Positions 1-7,303 of a stretch of DNA of 64,000 bases are shown one piece after another. The notes under the pieces were generated by a model. The model had not been told where the DNA came from, ran no database searches, and saw only the letters and a list, made by a program, of their open reading frames with translations. The translations under genes and the position numbers were made by a program. How positions within the stretch are numbered: the stretch's first letter is position 1; each line of letters starts with the position of its first letter. The stretch spans positions 38,679-102,678 of the forward strand of contig JAJYXE010000003.1 in NCBI GenBank assembly GCA_021791145.1. Direction: 5' to 3'. The stretch comes from Actinomycetes bacterium. GTDB taxonomy: Bacteria > Actinomycetota > Acidimicrobiia > Acidimicrobiales > RAAP-2.

Positions 1-624
1 CATGAGCTGAAGTCGCAGGCCTTGTCCCAAGGACTGGACCCCGCACTCGAGTACCGGGCTCTGCGCGCCCGGGGCTCCGAGCACCTCGCCTTCTACGAGG
101 TCGAGCGAGAGCTCTTGGCCGGCGGGGCCCACATGGTGGGGATCATCGGCGGCGACCTTGCCGGGGTTGCCTCAGCGCGGGTCGCCGTGCACCACGAAGA
201 GATCACCGTCGGGATGGGGCCTCCGAGCCCGTTGTCGGGGCTGGCAACCTCCTTCGCCGAGGCCACCCGACTGCTGCGCTGTGCCGTCGGCTTCGCCATG
301 CACGGCGTGCTGGACCAGGAGGCGTTGGGCTTACGCGTCGCGGTGTTCGCCGAGGACTCGATCGGCGACCTGCTGATCGAGCGTCTCCTGACGCCGCTCC
401 GGCGCCTTCGGAACGACGGCAGCGAGGTGGAGGAGTCGCTTCGGGTCTACCTGGCCGAGGGAATGCGGATCGGCCCGGCGGCCCGGCGCCTCTACCTGCA
501 CCCGAACTCGCTTCGGTACCGGCTGGGCAAGTTCCAAGAGGCCACGGGGGCCGACCTCTCCGACACCGAGACGGTGGTCCAGCTCTGGTGGGCCCTTGAG
601 CGGGCGCGCCTGGCGCACGGGTAG
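1..624 (+). CDS. PucR/CdaR-family transcriptional regulator, C-terminal part (5' end outside window)
   Basis: The reading frame is open from the first base, so the gene starts before the window; the TTG at 22 is only an internal candidate. The last ~60 residues match the PucR-type C-terminal helix-turn-helix (HTH_30): ESLRVYLAEG, then GPAARRLYLHPNSLRYRL, then a leucine-rich end. The preceding ~130 residues resemble the GGDEF-like CdaR middle domain. Such proteins usually activate catabolic genes in response to a ligand. The target is not visible here, because the next gene is convergent and unrelated. Family confidence is high and specific role unknown. Confidence 0.82.
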   Translation, partial: HELKSQALSQGLDPALEYRALRARGSEHLAFYEVERELLAGGAHMVGIIGGDLAGVASARVAVHHEEITVGMGPPSPLSGLATSFAEATRLLRCAVGFAMHGVLDQEALGLRVAVFAEDSIGDLLIERLLTPLRRLRNDGSEVEESLRVYLAEGMRIGPAARRLYLHPNSLRYRLGKFQEATGADLSDTETVVQLWWALERARLAHG

Positions 625-643
625 ACGAGGGATCAGGTCGACA

Positions 644-677
644 TGCTCTCGTGCTCGACGTGCTCTCGTGCTCGAGA
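644..677. repeat. 17-nt direct repeat, 2 copies
   Basis: Two head-to-tail copies of tgctctcgtgctcgacg lie in the 140-nt gap between the convergent PucR-type and secreted-protein genes. No gene is seen in the gap. Confidence 0.8.
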
Positions 678-764
678 CAGGACGCGGCGACGTCGCCCCG
701 GCCTGCGACGTGGTTCAGCAGCGCGAAGATCCCTAAAGTCCCACCCCCGGACCCCGGGCGGGAC

Positions 765-1403
765 CTACCAGCCCCCGCCCGAGCTGGAGGACTTGGAGCT
801 GGAGGACCCCGAGCTGGAGCTGGAGCTGGAGCTGCCCGAGCTCGAGCCGTAGCCGTAGCCGCCCGAGCCGGAGCCGCCGGAGCTGCTCTTCGACGACGCC
901 AACGCGGCCTTGACCGGCGCACCCTTCGGGCTCAGCACGTACCAGATGCCGCCGAAGCTCGCGATGCCTTCGCCGTTCACCTGCCCGCGCGCGCTGTCGC
1001 CGGCGTACATGTACAGCGGGTGGCCGTCGAAGGTGACCTGGAGGAGCTTCCCCCGCTTCTTGGTCCCGAGCTTGTGCGTTGCGATCCCCTTGCCAGCGTG
1101 TGGCTTGCCCTTGGTGAGCAGCGGTGGCCACAGGCCGGTGCACCCGGTCGCGCACGCGAACTTCTTCCCCTGTGTCGCGGTGAGGAAGTACAGCGTCTTG
1201 CCGGAGGCGTCGACGAGGATCTTGCCGTACTTCTTCGACTTCTCCAGCTTGATCAGGACGCCGTGGGCGTCGGCCCGGTGCTTGTGGTGCCCGTGGTTCG
1301 ACGCGCCGGCCACGGTTGGCGCGGCGACTGCCGCCACGAGGGTGAGACCGGACACCACCGCGCCGGCGGCGGCCAGGATCCGATGTGACGAGGGCTGAGC
1401 CAT
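765..1403 (-). CDS. Secreted repeat protein (COG4315/PF03640-like) with Ser/Gly-rich tail
   Basis: This 212-residue protein starts at the ATG at 1403, chosen because AGAGGAG lies just upstream and a signal peptide follows (hydrophobic AAAGAVVSGLTLVAAVAA, residues ~11-28). The body carries the family hallmarks GKTLYFLTA, a CATGCTGLWPPL cysteine pair and a second repeat with GHPLYMYAGD. The last ~45 residues are almost only Ser, Gly, Tyr and Lys. Homologues are exported, sometimes as lipoproteins, and have no firmly established function. No lipobox cysteine is evident after the signal, so the protein is probably secreted or wall-associated. Confidence 0.85.
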   Translation of the reverse strand: MAQPSSHRILAAAGAVVSGLTLVAAVAAPTVAGASNHGHHKHRADAHGVLIKLEKSKKYGKILVDASGKTLYFLTATQGKKFACATGCTGLWPPLLTKGKPHAGKGIATHKLGTKKRGKLLQVTFDGHPLYMYAGDSARGQVNGEGIASFGGIWYVLSPKGAPVKAALASSKSSSGGSGSGGYGYGSSSGSSSSSSSSGSSSSKSSSSGGGW

Positions 1404-1445
1404 ACTCCAGCTCCTCTCTGTGTCTGTGCTCGGCGGTTTGCGTGC

Positions 1446-1473
1446 CTTGAGCAAACGGTCTTGAGCAAACGGT
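1446..1473. repeat. 14-nt direct repeat, 2 perfect copies upstream of the secreted-protein gene
   Basis: Two perfect contiguous copies of cttgagcaaacggt lie 43-70 nt upstream of the ATG at 1403, in the likely promoter of that minus-strand gene. They could be a repeated operator or a small minisatellite. The rest of 1404-1613 is C-rich sequence with loose gcgagccc repeats and no gene. Confidence 0.7.
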
Positions 1474-1613
1474 ACAGCCCAAAGCCCCCGCGCGCGCATC
1501 GCCCCCACTCGCCGGGCGAGCCCCGTCGCCTGGCGAGCCCCCCTGCCGGACGAGCCGTGGCGAGCCGAGTCCGGGCGTGCCGTGTGCGGGCCGTCAGGCA
1601 GCCCCCTCAACGG

Positions 1614-2837
1614 TCAGCGCACGCTGAGCTCGCGGCGGTAGACGCGCGCGGGGCCGATCGCGAGCAGCGCAGCGGCGAGCGCGTCGAAGGCGCGTGCCGC
1701 CTCTCCGTCAGGCTCGCGCAGGGCGACCGGGACTCCCTCGTCCCCGCCTTCGCGTAAGCCTGGGACGAGCGGCACCTGCCCGAGGAGCGGGACGGCGAGG
1801 TCGTCGGCGAGCGCCTGGCCTCCCCCCCGTCCGAAGAGCTCGTAGCGCGTCCCGTCGTCAGCGGTGAACCAGCTCATGTTCTCGATGACTCCCCGGACCG
1901 AGAGCTTCAGCTTCCGGGCGGCGAACGCCGACCGCTGGGCGACGCGCTGCGCCGCCGGCTGCGGGGTGGTGACGACGAGGATCTCCGCGCGGGTCATGAA
2001 CTGCGCGAGTGAGAGGGTGACGTCCCCGGTCCCCGGCGGCATGTCGACGAGCAGGACATCGGGGTCCCCCCAGTACGCATCGGAGAGGAACTGCTCGATG
2101 GCCTTGTGGAGCATCGGGCCGCGCCAGATCACCGGGGTGTCGTCCGGCACGAAGAAGCCCATGGAGAGCACCCTCACGCCGTGGCACACGGCCGGGACCA
2201 CCATGTCGCCGATCACTGCCGGATCGTGGTCGGCACCGACCATCTTGGGAATCGAGAAGCCGTACACGTCGGCGTCGAGGATGCCCACGCGCTGACCGGC
2301 CTTCGAGAGCGCGATCGCGAGGTTGACGGTGACCGACGACTTGCCCACGCCGCCCTTGCCCGACGAGATGCCGACGACGCGCGTCTTGGACCCCGCCTGC
2401 AGGAAGGAGGGGGTGGGACGCCCCTGCGCCCCGTGGCCGTGGTCGCCGTGGCCGTGGTCGCCGTGGCCGTGGTCGCCGTGGCCGTGGTCGCCGTGCGCCG
2501 GCCCCTCGGCGGCCTCGCCGGGCGGCGCTGTGAGAGCGTCACCCGCCATGCGCCGTCGCAGACGGGACCGCAAAACGTCGCGGTCGCGATCGGCCATGAG
2601 CCCGACCCCGACCGACGTCTCGCGGATCCCGGGAACCGCCGCCGCCGCCTCGGCGACCCGCTGGCGCAGCTCCTCCTCGCTCGGCCACGGGGAGACCGGC
2701 AACGCGAGGACCACCTCCGCGCGATGGCGCCGGACGTCCACCGAATGCACCATCCCGGCCTCTCCGAGCGTCAGGTCCAGCTCGCGGTCGACGACCGCTG
2801 CGACCGCACGCTCGAGCGCCCTCTCCTCGACTGCCAT
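1614..2837 (-). CDS. mrp: Mrp/ApbC-type P-loop Fe-S carrier ATPase with His-rich linker
   Basis: The 407-residue protein has an N-terminal DUF59 (MIP18-like) domain (~1-95), a linker (~100-145) and a ParA/MinD-like ATPase domain with the deviant Walker A GISSGKGGVGKSS and the VDMPPGTGD Walker B region. Family members bind and transfer 4Fe-4S clusters in the cytoplasm. The C-terminal CxxC of E. coli Mrp is absent (ENMSWFTADDGTRY), which I believe is usual in actinobacterial Mrp. The linker contains DHGHG tandem repeats, an unusual potential metal-binding segment. The ATG at 2837 has GGGAGG immediately upstream; an in-frame ATG at 2879 lacks a ribosome site. The gene diverges from a SufR-like regulator, consistent with an Fe-S role. 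Confidence 0.93.
   Translation of the reverse strand: MAVEERALERAVAAVVDRELDLTLGEAGMVHSVDVRRHRAEVVLALPVSPWPSEEELRQRVAEAAAAVPGIRETSVGVGLMADRDRDVLRSRLRRRMAGDALTAPPGEAAEGPAHGDHGHGDHGHGDHGHGDHGHGAQGRPTPSFLQAGSKTRVVGISSGKGGVGKSSVTVNLAIALSKAGQRVGILDADVYGFSIPKMVGADHDPAVIGDMVVPAVCHGVRVLSMGFFVPDDTPVIWRGPMLHKAIEQFLSDAYWGDPDVLLVDMPPGTGDVTLSLAQFMTRAEILVVTTPQPAAQRVAQRSAFAARKLKLSVRGVIENMSWFTADDGTRYELFGRGGGQALADDLAVPLLGQVPLVPGLREGGDEGVPVALREPDGEAARAFDALAAALLAIGPARVYRRELSVR
2431..2490. repeat. 15-nt tandem repeat x4 in mrp (DHGHG-coding)
   Basis: Four copies of ccgtggccgtggtcg encode a run of His, Gly and Asp between the DUF59 and ATPase domains. The unit is five codons, so copy-number change keeps the frame. 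Confidence 0.95.
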
Positions 2838-2898
2838 GGCCTCCCTCAGCCGTCCTGCCTGGTCGAGCCGCGTGTGCATCGGCGTCGGCCAGGCACCC

Positions 2899-2915
2899 GT
2901 CGGTAGACTACCGAC
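2899..2915. promoter_or_regulatory. 17-bp perfect palindrome between mrp and the SufR-like gene (putative operator)
   Basis: GTCGGTAG-A-CTACCGAC is an 8+1+8 perfect inverted repeat ending one base before the GTG start of the SufR-like gene and 62 nt upstream of mrp. The position suits autorepression by the adjacent regulator and joint control of mrp. Binding is inferred. Confidence 0.6.
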
Positions 2916-2916
2916 C

Positions 2917-3660
2917 GTGCACACCGCGCCAGACGGGACGCGCGCACCCACGCGCCGGCTCGCAGAGGCCGAGGACGCGCGCTTCGCGTCCCACGTCGCT
3001 GCCGTCGCCGCCGCATTCGGGGACCCGACCCGCCGCGACATCTTCCTGCGCGTCCGCGCGTCCAAGGGCATGACGGCGACGGAGGTCGCGGCCTGCTTCT
3101 CGCTGCACCCCAATGTCGCGCGGCACCATCTCGAACGCCTCGTCGCGGGCGGCTACCTGCGCGTGGAGACCGAGCGTCGTCCTCAGGGCGCGGGCCGGCC
3201 GTCGAAGCGCTTCCTCCCCGTCTCGGGCGACGCGGCGGTCGAGTTTCTCACCAAGCGCGACGACCTCCTCGTCACGCTCCTCGGGAAGGCGCTCGACCTG
3301 CTCGGTCCGGAGGCGGCCGAGCGGATGGCCGCCGAGGTGGGAGAGACCTACGGCCAGTCGCTCGCCTCGGCCATGGGCCCGGGCGAAGGGCAGCGCTCCG
3401 TGCGCAACGCGATGCGGGTGGTCGCGGACATGCTCACCGCCCACGGCTTCGCCGCGCACGCAGAGGACCAGGTCGACGGCACCGCAGTGGTCGCCGAGCA
3501 GTGCCCGTTCGGAGCCGCCGCCGTGAGCCACCCGGTCCTGTGCGCGGTCGACCGCGGGATGGTGAAAGGGCTCCTGTCGGGGCTGTGCGGCGAGATGCCG
3601 GCGCCTGTCGTGCTCTCCTCGAGGGCACGCGGCGACGACACCTGCGCCGCCCTCGCCTGA
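2917..3660 (+). CDS. sufR: SufR-like Fe-S cluster-sensing transcriptional repressor
   Basis: This is a 247-residue winged-helix regulator. The N-terminal ArsR/DeoR-like domain (FGDPTRRDIFLRV, then TATEVAACFSLHPNVARHHLERLVAGGYL) is followed by a dimerisation region and a cysteine cluster near residues 192-221 with spacing C-X12-C-X14-C (CPFGAAAVSHPVLC, then C before GEMP). SufR proteins use a similar cluster to hold a 4Fe-4S centre and repress Fe-S assembly genes when it is occupied. The GTG start sits directly after a 17-bp palindrome. The flanking mrp and NifS-like genes support an Fe-S homeostasis role. Confidence 0.8.
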   Translation: MHTAPDGTRAPTRRLAEAEDARFASHVAAVAAAFGDPTRRDIFLRVRASKGMTATEVAACFSLHPNVARHHLERLVAGGYLRVETERRPQGAGRPSKRFLPVSGDAAVEFLTKRDDLLVTLLGKALDLLGPEAAERMAAEVGETYGQSLASAMGPGEGQRSVRNAMRVVADMLTAHGFAAHAEDQVDGTAVVAEQCPFGAAAVSHPVLCAVDRGMVKGLLSGLCGEMPAPVVLSSRARGDDTCAALA

Positions 3661-3697
3661 CCGGCCGGTCGGACCGGCGCGCCCTTCGTCCGCGCCC

Positions 3698-4825
3698 ATG
3701 CGACGCCACTATCTCGACAATGCCTCGACGGTACCGCTGCGCCCCGAGGCGGCTGCAGCGATCCGCGAGTGGCTCGACTCCCCCGCGGGCGACCCCGGGA
3801 GGGTCCACGAGGAGGGCCGCGCGGTGCGCGACGCCGTGGAGGCGGCCCGCGAGCAGGTGGCTGCGCTCCTGGCGGTCCGCCCCCGCCAGGTGGTGTTCAC
3901 CTCGGGGGGCACCGAAGCCGTGCACGCGGCGGTGTGGGCGGCGATGTGGGAGCGCCCCGGCGGCGCGGCACTGTGCGCGCCGGTGGAGCACTCCTCGGTG
4001 CAAGAGTCGTCCGCCCGCCTCGCACCGGTCGTACCGCTGCCCGTGGACCGCACGGGCAGGATCGACCCCGAGGGGGTCGACGACGCCCTCGACCGTGCCG
4101 GACGCGCCGTCTCGCTCGTCCACTGCCAGTGGGCGAACCACGAGGTCGGCACGCTGCAGCCCGTCCTCGAGATCGTCGAGCGGTGCCGCCGCGCGGGCGC
4201 GCCCGTCCACGTGGACGCCGCAGCGGCCTGCGGCCACCTAGAGATGGACCTCGAGGACGGCCCCGACTTCGTCTCGGTCAGCGCGCACAAGCTCGGCGGT
4301 CCTCCGGGGGTGGGGGCGCTCGTGGTCGGTCGCGGGCGACGGGTTGCGCCGCTCTTCGTCGGGGGTCAGCAGGAACGGGCACGACGAGCCGGCATGGAGA
4401 ACGTCTGCGGCATCGTCGGCTTCGGCGCCGCAGCGGCCGCGCTCAGCGAGGGCGCGCTCGGGGAAGAGACCCTGCGGGCGCGCGCGCAGACCGCGAGCCT
4501 CGCCGGCGCGGTGCTCGGCGTGCCGGGCACCCTCCAGGTGGGGGACCCCGACTCCCGGCTCCCCCACGTCGTGTGCTTCGGCGTCGAGGGGGTCCAAGCA
4601 GAGCCGGTGGTGATCGGGCTCGACCGCCTCGGGATCGCGGTGCATTCGGGGTCCGCGTGCGCGTCAGAGGCGCTCGAGCCCTCAGCGGTGCTCGCGGCGA
4701 TGGGCGAGGACCCCACCCACTCGCTTCGCCTCTCGGTCGGATGGTCCACGACCGACGCGGACATCGAGGCGTTCGCCGAGGCCTTCCGGCGCGTCGTCGG
4801 CGAGCTACGCGCGCTGCGCCCCTGA
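3698..4825 (+). CDS. Cysteine desulfurase-like class V aminotransferase (NifS/IscS family)
   Basis: The 375-residue PLP enzyme begins MRRHYLDNAST, the usual IscS/NifS opening. It has HVDAAAACGH, the PLP lysine motif SVSAHKLGGPPGVGAL (~residues 190-205) and the C-terminal mobile-loop cysteine in HSGSACASEALEPS (~314-327). The reaction would be cysteine to alanine plus enzyme persulfide, supplying sulfur for Fe-S clusters or thiolated tRNA. It lies 37 nt after the SufR-like gene on the same strand, probably in one operon. Its 3' end overlaps the convergent YbaK gene by 21 nt. The physiological acceptor is not evident. Confidence 0.88.
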   Translation: MRRHYLDNASTVPLRPEAAAAIREWLDSPAGDPGRVHEEGRAVRDAVEAAREQVAALLAVRPRQVVFTSGGTEAVHAAVWAAMWERPGGAALCAPVEHSSVQESSARLAPVVPLPVDRTGRIDPEGVDDALDRAGRAVSLVHCQWANHEVGTLQPVLEIVERCRRAGAPVHVDAAAACGHLEMDLEDGPDFVSVSAHKLGGPPGVGALVVGRGRRVAPLFVGGQQERARRAGMENVCGIVGFGAAAAALSEGALGEETLRARAQTASLAGAVLGVPGTLQVGDPDSRLPHVVCFGVEGVQAEPVVIGLDRLGIAVHSGSACASEALEPSAVLAAMGEDPTHSLRLSVGWSTTDADIEAFAEAFRRVVGELRALRP

Positions 4826-5296
4826 GCCTGCATCGTCGACGCGAAGATCGGCCACCTCGCCGCCCGAGGCAGCGACGAGCTCACCGAACGTCGTCGGGTA
4901 GACCGCGTTGGGCGTGCCGGCAGCAGCCCACACGACGTCGTACGCCGCGAGCGCGCCGTCCACGAGCACCCGGGTGCGGTGGCCGACCGGGCTGACCCCG
5001 CCGATGGGGAACCCGGTGGCGCTGCGGACCGTGTCCGCGTCCGCACGCTCGACCGTGCCGCCTGCGAGCACCGTGCGGAGCTTCTCCGTGTCGAGCCGGT
5101 CGACTCCAGAGAGCACCGCCACGACCGGCTCGCCGTCGACGACGAACACGAGCGACTTGGCGATCTGTCCGACCTCGACGCCGATCGCAGCGGCAGCCTC
5201 TGCCGAGGTGCGCGTCGACGCCGAGAGCTCGAGGACCTGCGCGTCCGACCCTGCGGCGCGCAGCGCCTCCTGCACTCGCTGGACGTTCCTGTGCAT
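4805..5296 (-). CDS. YbaK/EbsC-family aminoacyl-tRNA deacylase
   Basis: The 163-residue single-domain protein has the YbaK/ProX fold: VGQIAKSLVFVVDGEPVVAVLSG with the conserved Lys, then ATGFPIGGVSPVGH and the closing VWAAAGTPNAVYPTTFGEL. Relatives hydrolyse mischarged tRNA (for example Cys-tRNAPro) in trans. Nothing identifies the substrate. The gene is just downstream of ccmI on the same strand (6-nt gap) and could be read through from the ccm operon. Confidence 0.85.
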   Translation of the reverse strand: MHRNVQRVQEALRAAGSDAQVLELSASTRTSAEAAAAIGVEVGQIAKSLVFVVDGEPVVAVLSGVDRLDTEKLRTVLAGGTVERADADTVRSATGFPIGGVSPVGHRTRVLVDGALAAYDVVWAAAGTPNAVYPTTFGELVAASGGEVADLRVDDAGSGAQRA

Positions 5297-5302
5297 GCCG
5301 GT

Positions 5303-6181
5303 TTACCCCCCAGGGACCGGCGCGGGCACGGGCTCGTGCACCGCACCATAGGCCGCACGGAGCTCGGGCGCCGCCTCGTGCAACCACGCCGCTGACGGCT
5401 TGTCGGCGAGGAACTTCGCGAAGTGCGACACCGCCTTTTGACGCGCACCCTCCTCGTAGAGGACGACGCCCAGGTAGTACTGCGCCGCGTACAGGCGGGG
5501 GTCCACCTTCACGGCCTCTTCCAGTGCGGACGCGCCCTCGGCGGCGATCGCCTGCGCCTTTGCACGAGTGGCGGCTCGCCAGTCGAGCCAGCCCCACTCT
5601 GCGAGCGCGACGGGCTGGCGCGGGTCCTCGGCGAGCACGTCGCCGTAGAGCTGCAGTGCCTCGGCGGTCTTCCCTGCGGCGGCGAGCGAATCGGCCTGCG
5701 AGAGCCGCTGCTCGATCTGCTGGGCCGTGTTGAGCGCGATGCTGCCCGTCGCGTCTTCGCCCGGGAGGCGCGGGCTGCTGAGCTCGGCGACGAGCAGCAC
5801 GGTCGCCGCCGCGACCGCGACCGTCCCGACGAGGGCCATCCACCATCGGCGACGCCACTGGAGGCGCCGGCGCAAGACGAGCCGCACCGAGCGCCGGCCG
5901 TCGGTCGCGATGGTGGGCTCCCCGAGCCCACCGACCCGACGCGAGGCACGGAGCGGCCCGGGGTCCGCTCCGCTCGTCGCGCTGAGCGCCGCATCGACCT
6001 CAACGAGCCTTCGCTCGTCCCTCGCCCGGAGCAGCGCGTAGTCCTCGTCGGAAAGGTCACCTGCGCCGTGCTCGCGAGCCGCGTCCTCGAGCGAGCGGAC
6101 GAGCAGCTCACGCTCGTCTTGGAGGTGCCAGCTCTTTGTGTCGAGACGGACCCGCTCGACCCGGCTCACTCCGCCTCTCAT
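5303..6181 (-). CDS. ccmI: CcmI-like cytochrome c biogenesis protein (TPR)
   Basis: The 292-residue protein starts at the ATG at 6181, which overlaps the ccmH stop as ATGA. An N-terminal charged region ([35 protein letters not shown]) matches the CcmI start. One membrane span (WWMALVGTVAVAAATVLLVA, ~118-137) and TPR-like helices (AGKTAEALQLYGDVLAEDP, LYAAQYYLGVVLYEEG) follow. CcmI presents apocytochrome c to the CcmF/CcmH haem-ligation complex. A proline-rich tail ends the protein. It is the last ccm gene of the operon. Confidence 0.82.
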   Translation of the reverse strand: MRGGVSRVERVRLDTKSWHLQDERELLVRSLEDAAREHGAGDLSDEDYALLRARDERRLVEVDAALSATSGADPGPLRASRRVGGLGEPTIATDGRRSVRLVLRRRLQWRRRWWMALVGTVAVAAATVLLVAELSSPRLPGEDATGSIALNTAQQIEQRLSQADSLAAAGKTAEALQLYGDVLAEDPRQPVALAEWGWLDWRAATRAKAQAIAAEGASALEEAVKVDPRLYAAQYYLGVVLYEEGARQKAVSHFAKFLADKPSAAWLHEAAPELRAAYGAVHEPVPAPVPGG

Positions 6182-6663
6182 GTTGAGACCTGCGCACGGA
6201 GCCGGCGCCACGAGCGTGACCGTCGCCAGAAGAAGGCCGCGAGCGTGCCCACGGCGAGACACCCGGCAACGAGCGGTACCAGCCAGACGAGGGAGGACAA
6301 CCCCGAGTCTGGGGGCGCCAGCAGGATGCTCGGCCCGTACTGGGAGACGAGGCGCTGCTCGATCTCGCGGTCGCTCAGGCCGGCCGCGCTGAGGCGCGCC
6401 ACCTCGTGGCGCACCGCGATCGCCGACGCGGCCGAGGACTGCGCGACCGACACGTCCTCGCAGCTCGGACACCGGATCTGCGTCTCGAGCGCCGCGGCGC
6501 GCTGCGCGGCGGTCGGCACCGCCGAGGATGCCGCGCCGCTGCCGAGCACGAGGGCAACGCCAAGCGTGGCGAGCGCGAGCACGAACGACGCGCGCCCGGC
6601 GACACCGCGCCCGGCGATGCGGCGCGCGGCGATACGGCGCCCGGCGACGGCACCCTCAGCCAT
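6178..6663 (-). CDS. ccmH: Cytochrome c maturation protein CcmH
   Basis: The 161-residue protein has a signal/anchor (~25-48), the redox motif RCPSCEDVSVAQSSA with cysteines at 65 and 68, the helical stretch LSDREIEQRLVSQYGPSILL, and one C-terminal membrane span (LVWLVPLVAGCLAVGTLAAFF). CcmH reduces the apocytochrome haem-binding cysteines outside the membrane, in partnership with CcmG. It overlaps ccmG by 8 nt and ccmI by ATGA. The N-terminal Ala/Gly/Arg stretch ahead of the signal anchor is made by a 15-nt tandem repeat and is atypical. Confidence 0.92.
   Translation of the reverse strand: MAEGAVAGRRIAARRIAGRGVAGRASFVLALATLGVALVLGSGAASSAVPTAAQRAAALETQIRCPSCEDVSVAQSSAASAIAVRHEVARLSAAGLSDREIEQRLVSQYGPSILLAPPDSGLSSLVWLVPLVAGCLAVGTLAAFFWRRSRSWRRLRAQVST
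6592..6651. repeat. 15-nt imperfect tandem repeat x4 at the ccmH N-terminus
   Basis: Four copies of a gcgcccggcgacacc-like unit encode the Arg/Ala/Gly-rich residues ahead of the CcmH signal anchor. The unit is in frame. Confidence 0.85.
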
Positions 6664-7303
6664 CGGCGCTCCCCGTGCCGCCGCTGAAGAGCTCTCCCCG
6701 GCGCGCCGCCGACAGCATCTGGTCGAGCTGCGCGACGGTCACCGGGCCGATCCAGGTCCCGACGACGACCCCGGCGGGGTCGACGAGGAAGGTCATCGGC
6801 GGGGACCCCACGCCATAGCGGTTGGCGATCGTCCCTTCGTCGTCCAAGACGACCGGCCAGCGCACCCCCCAGTCCGAGACGAACCGGCGGGCGTCGCGGA
6901 CGGTGTCGTTGAAGACCACGCTCACCAAGCGTGCGCCGCTGCTGCCGAGGCGCGACTCTCGAAAGGCGAAGTCGACCAGCGCCGGCTCCTCCTGCTGGCA
7001 CGGGGGGCACCAGCTGGCGAAGAAGTTGACGTAAACGTAGTGACCCCGCTCGGCGGAGAGGGAGAAGTGCCCACCCGCGAGCGTCGTCGCGCGCAGCGTT
7101 GGGGCCCGGTGGCCGACGAGCGGGCTCTGCACCTGCGTGGCCTGGGAGGAGGGCCTCGTGGCGACGACGACCGCGACCCCGACGAGCACGGCGAGGACCG
7201 CCCCGGCGACCCAGCGGGTGAGGTGGCGCCGCCGCCCCGCTCCCTGGGGGTCGCCGTCCGCGCCCCGTGGCGGGGTCCCTCGAGGAGCCGACGTGAGGGT
7301 CAC
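6656..7303 (-). CDS. ccmG: Thioredoxin-like CcmG/DsbE/ResA protein
   Basis: The 215-residue protein starts at the GTG at 7303, overlapping the ccmF stop as GTGA. A single N-terminal membrane anchor (~31-49) precedes a TlpA-type thioredoxin domain with NFFASWCPPCQQEEPAL, catalytic cysteines at 99 and 102, and the cis-proline segment VGSPPMTFLVDPAG. It acts outside the membrane as reductant for CcmH/apocytochrome disulfides, receiving electrons from CcdA; a ccdA gene lies at 13832-14872. A longer upstream frame runs inside ccmF and is not needed. Confidence 0.92.
   Translation of the reverse strand: MTLTSAPRGTPPRGADGDPQGAGRRRHLTRWVAGAVLAVLVGVAVVVATRPSSQATQVQSPLVGHRAPTLRATTLAGGHFSLSAERGHYVYVNFFASWCPPCQQEEPALVDFAFRESRLGSSGARLVSVVFNDTVRDARRFVSDWGVRWPVVLDDEGTIANRYGVGSPPMTFLVDPAGVVVGTWIGPVTVAQLDQMLSAARRGELFSGGTGSADG

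Noticed and set aside
1614..2837. Defective Mrp because the CxxC motif is missing
   Set aside because: To my knowledge actinobacterial Mrp proteins usually lack it, so absence is not evidence of inactivity.
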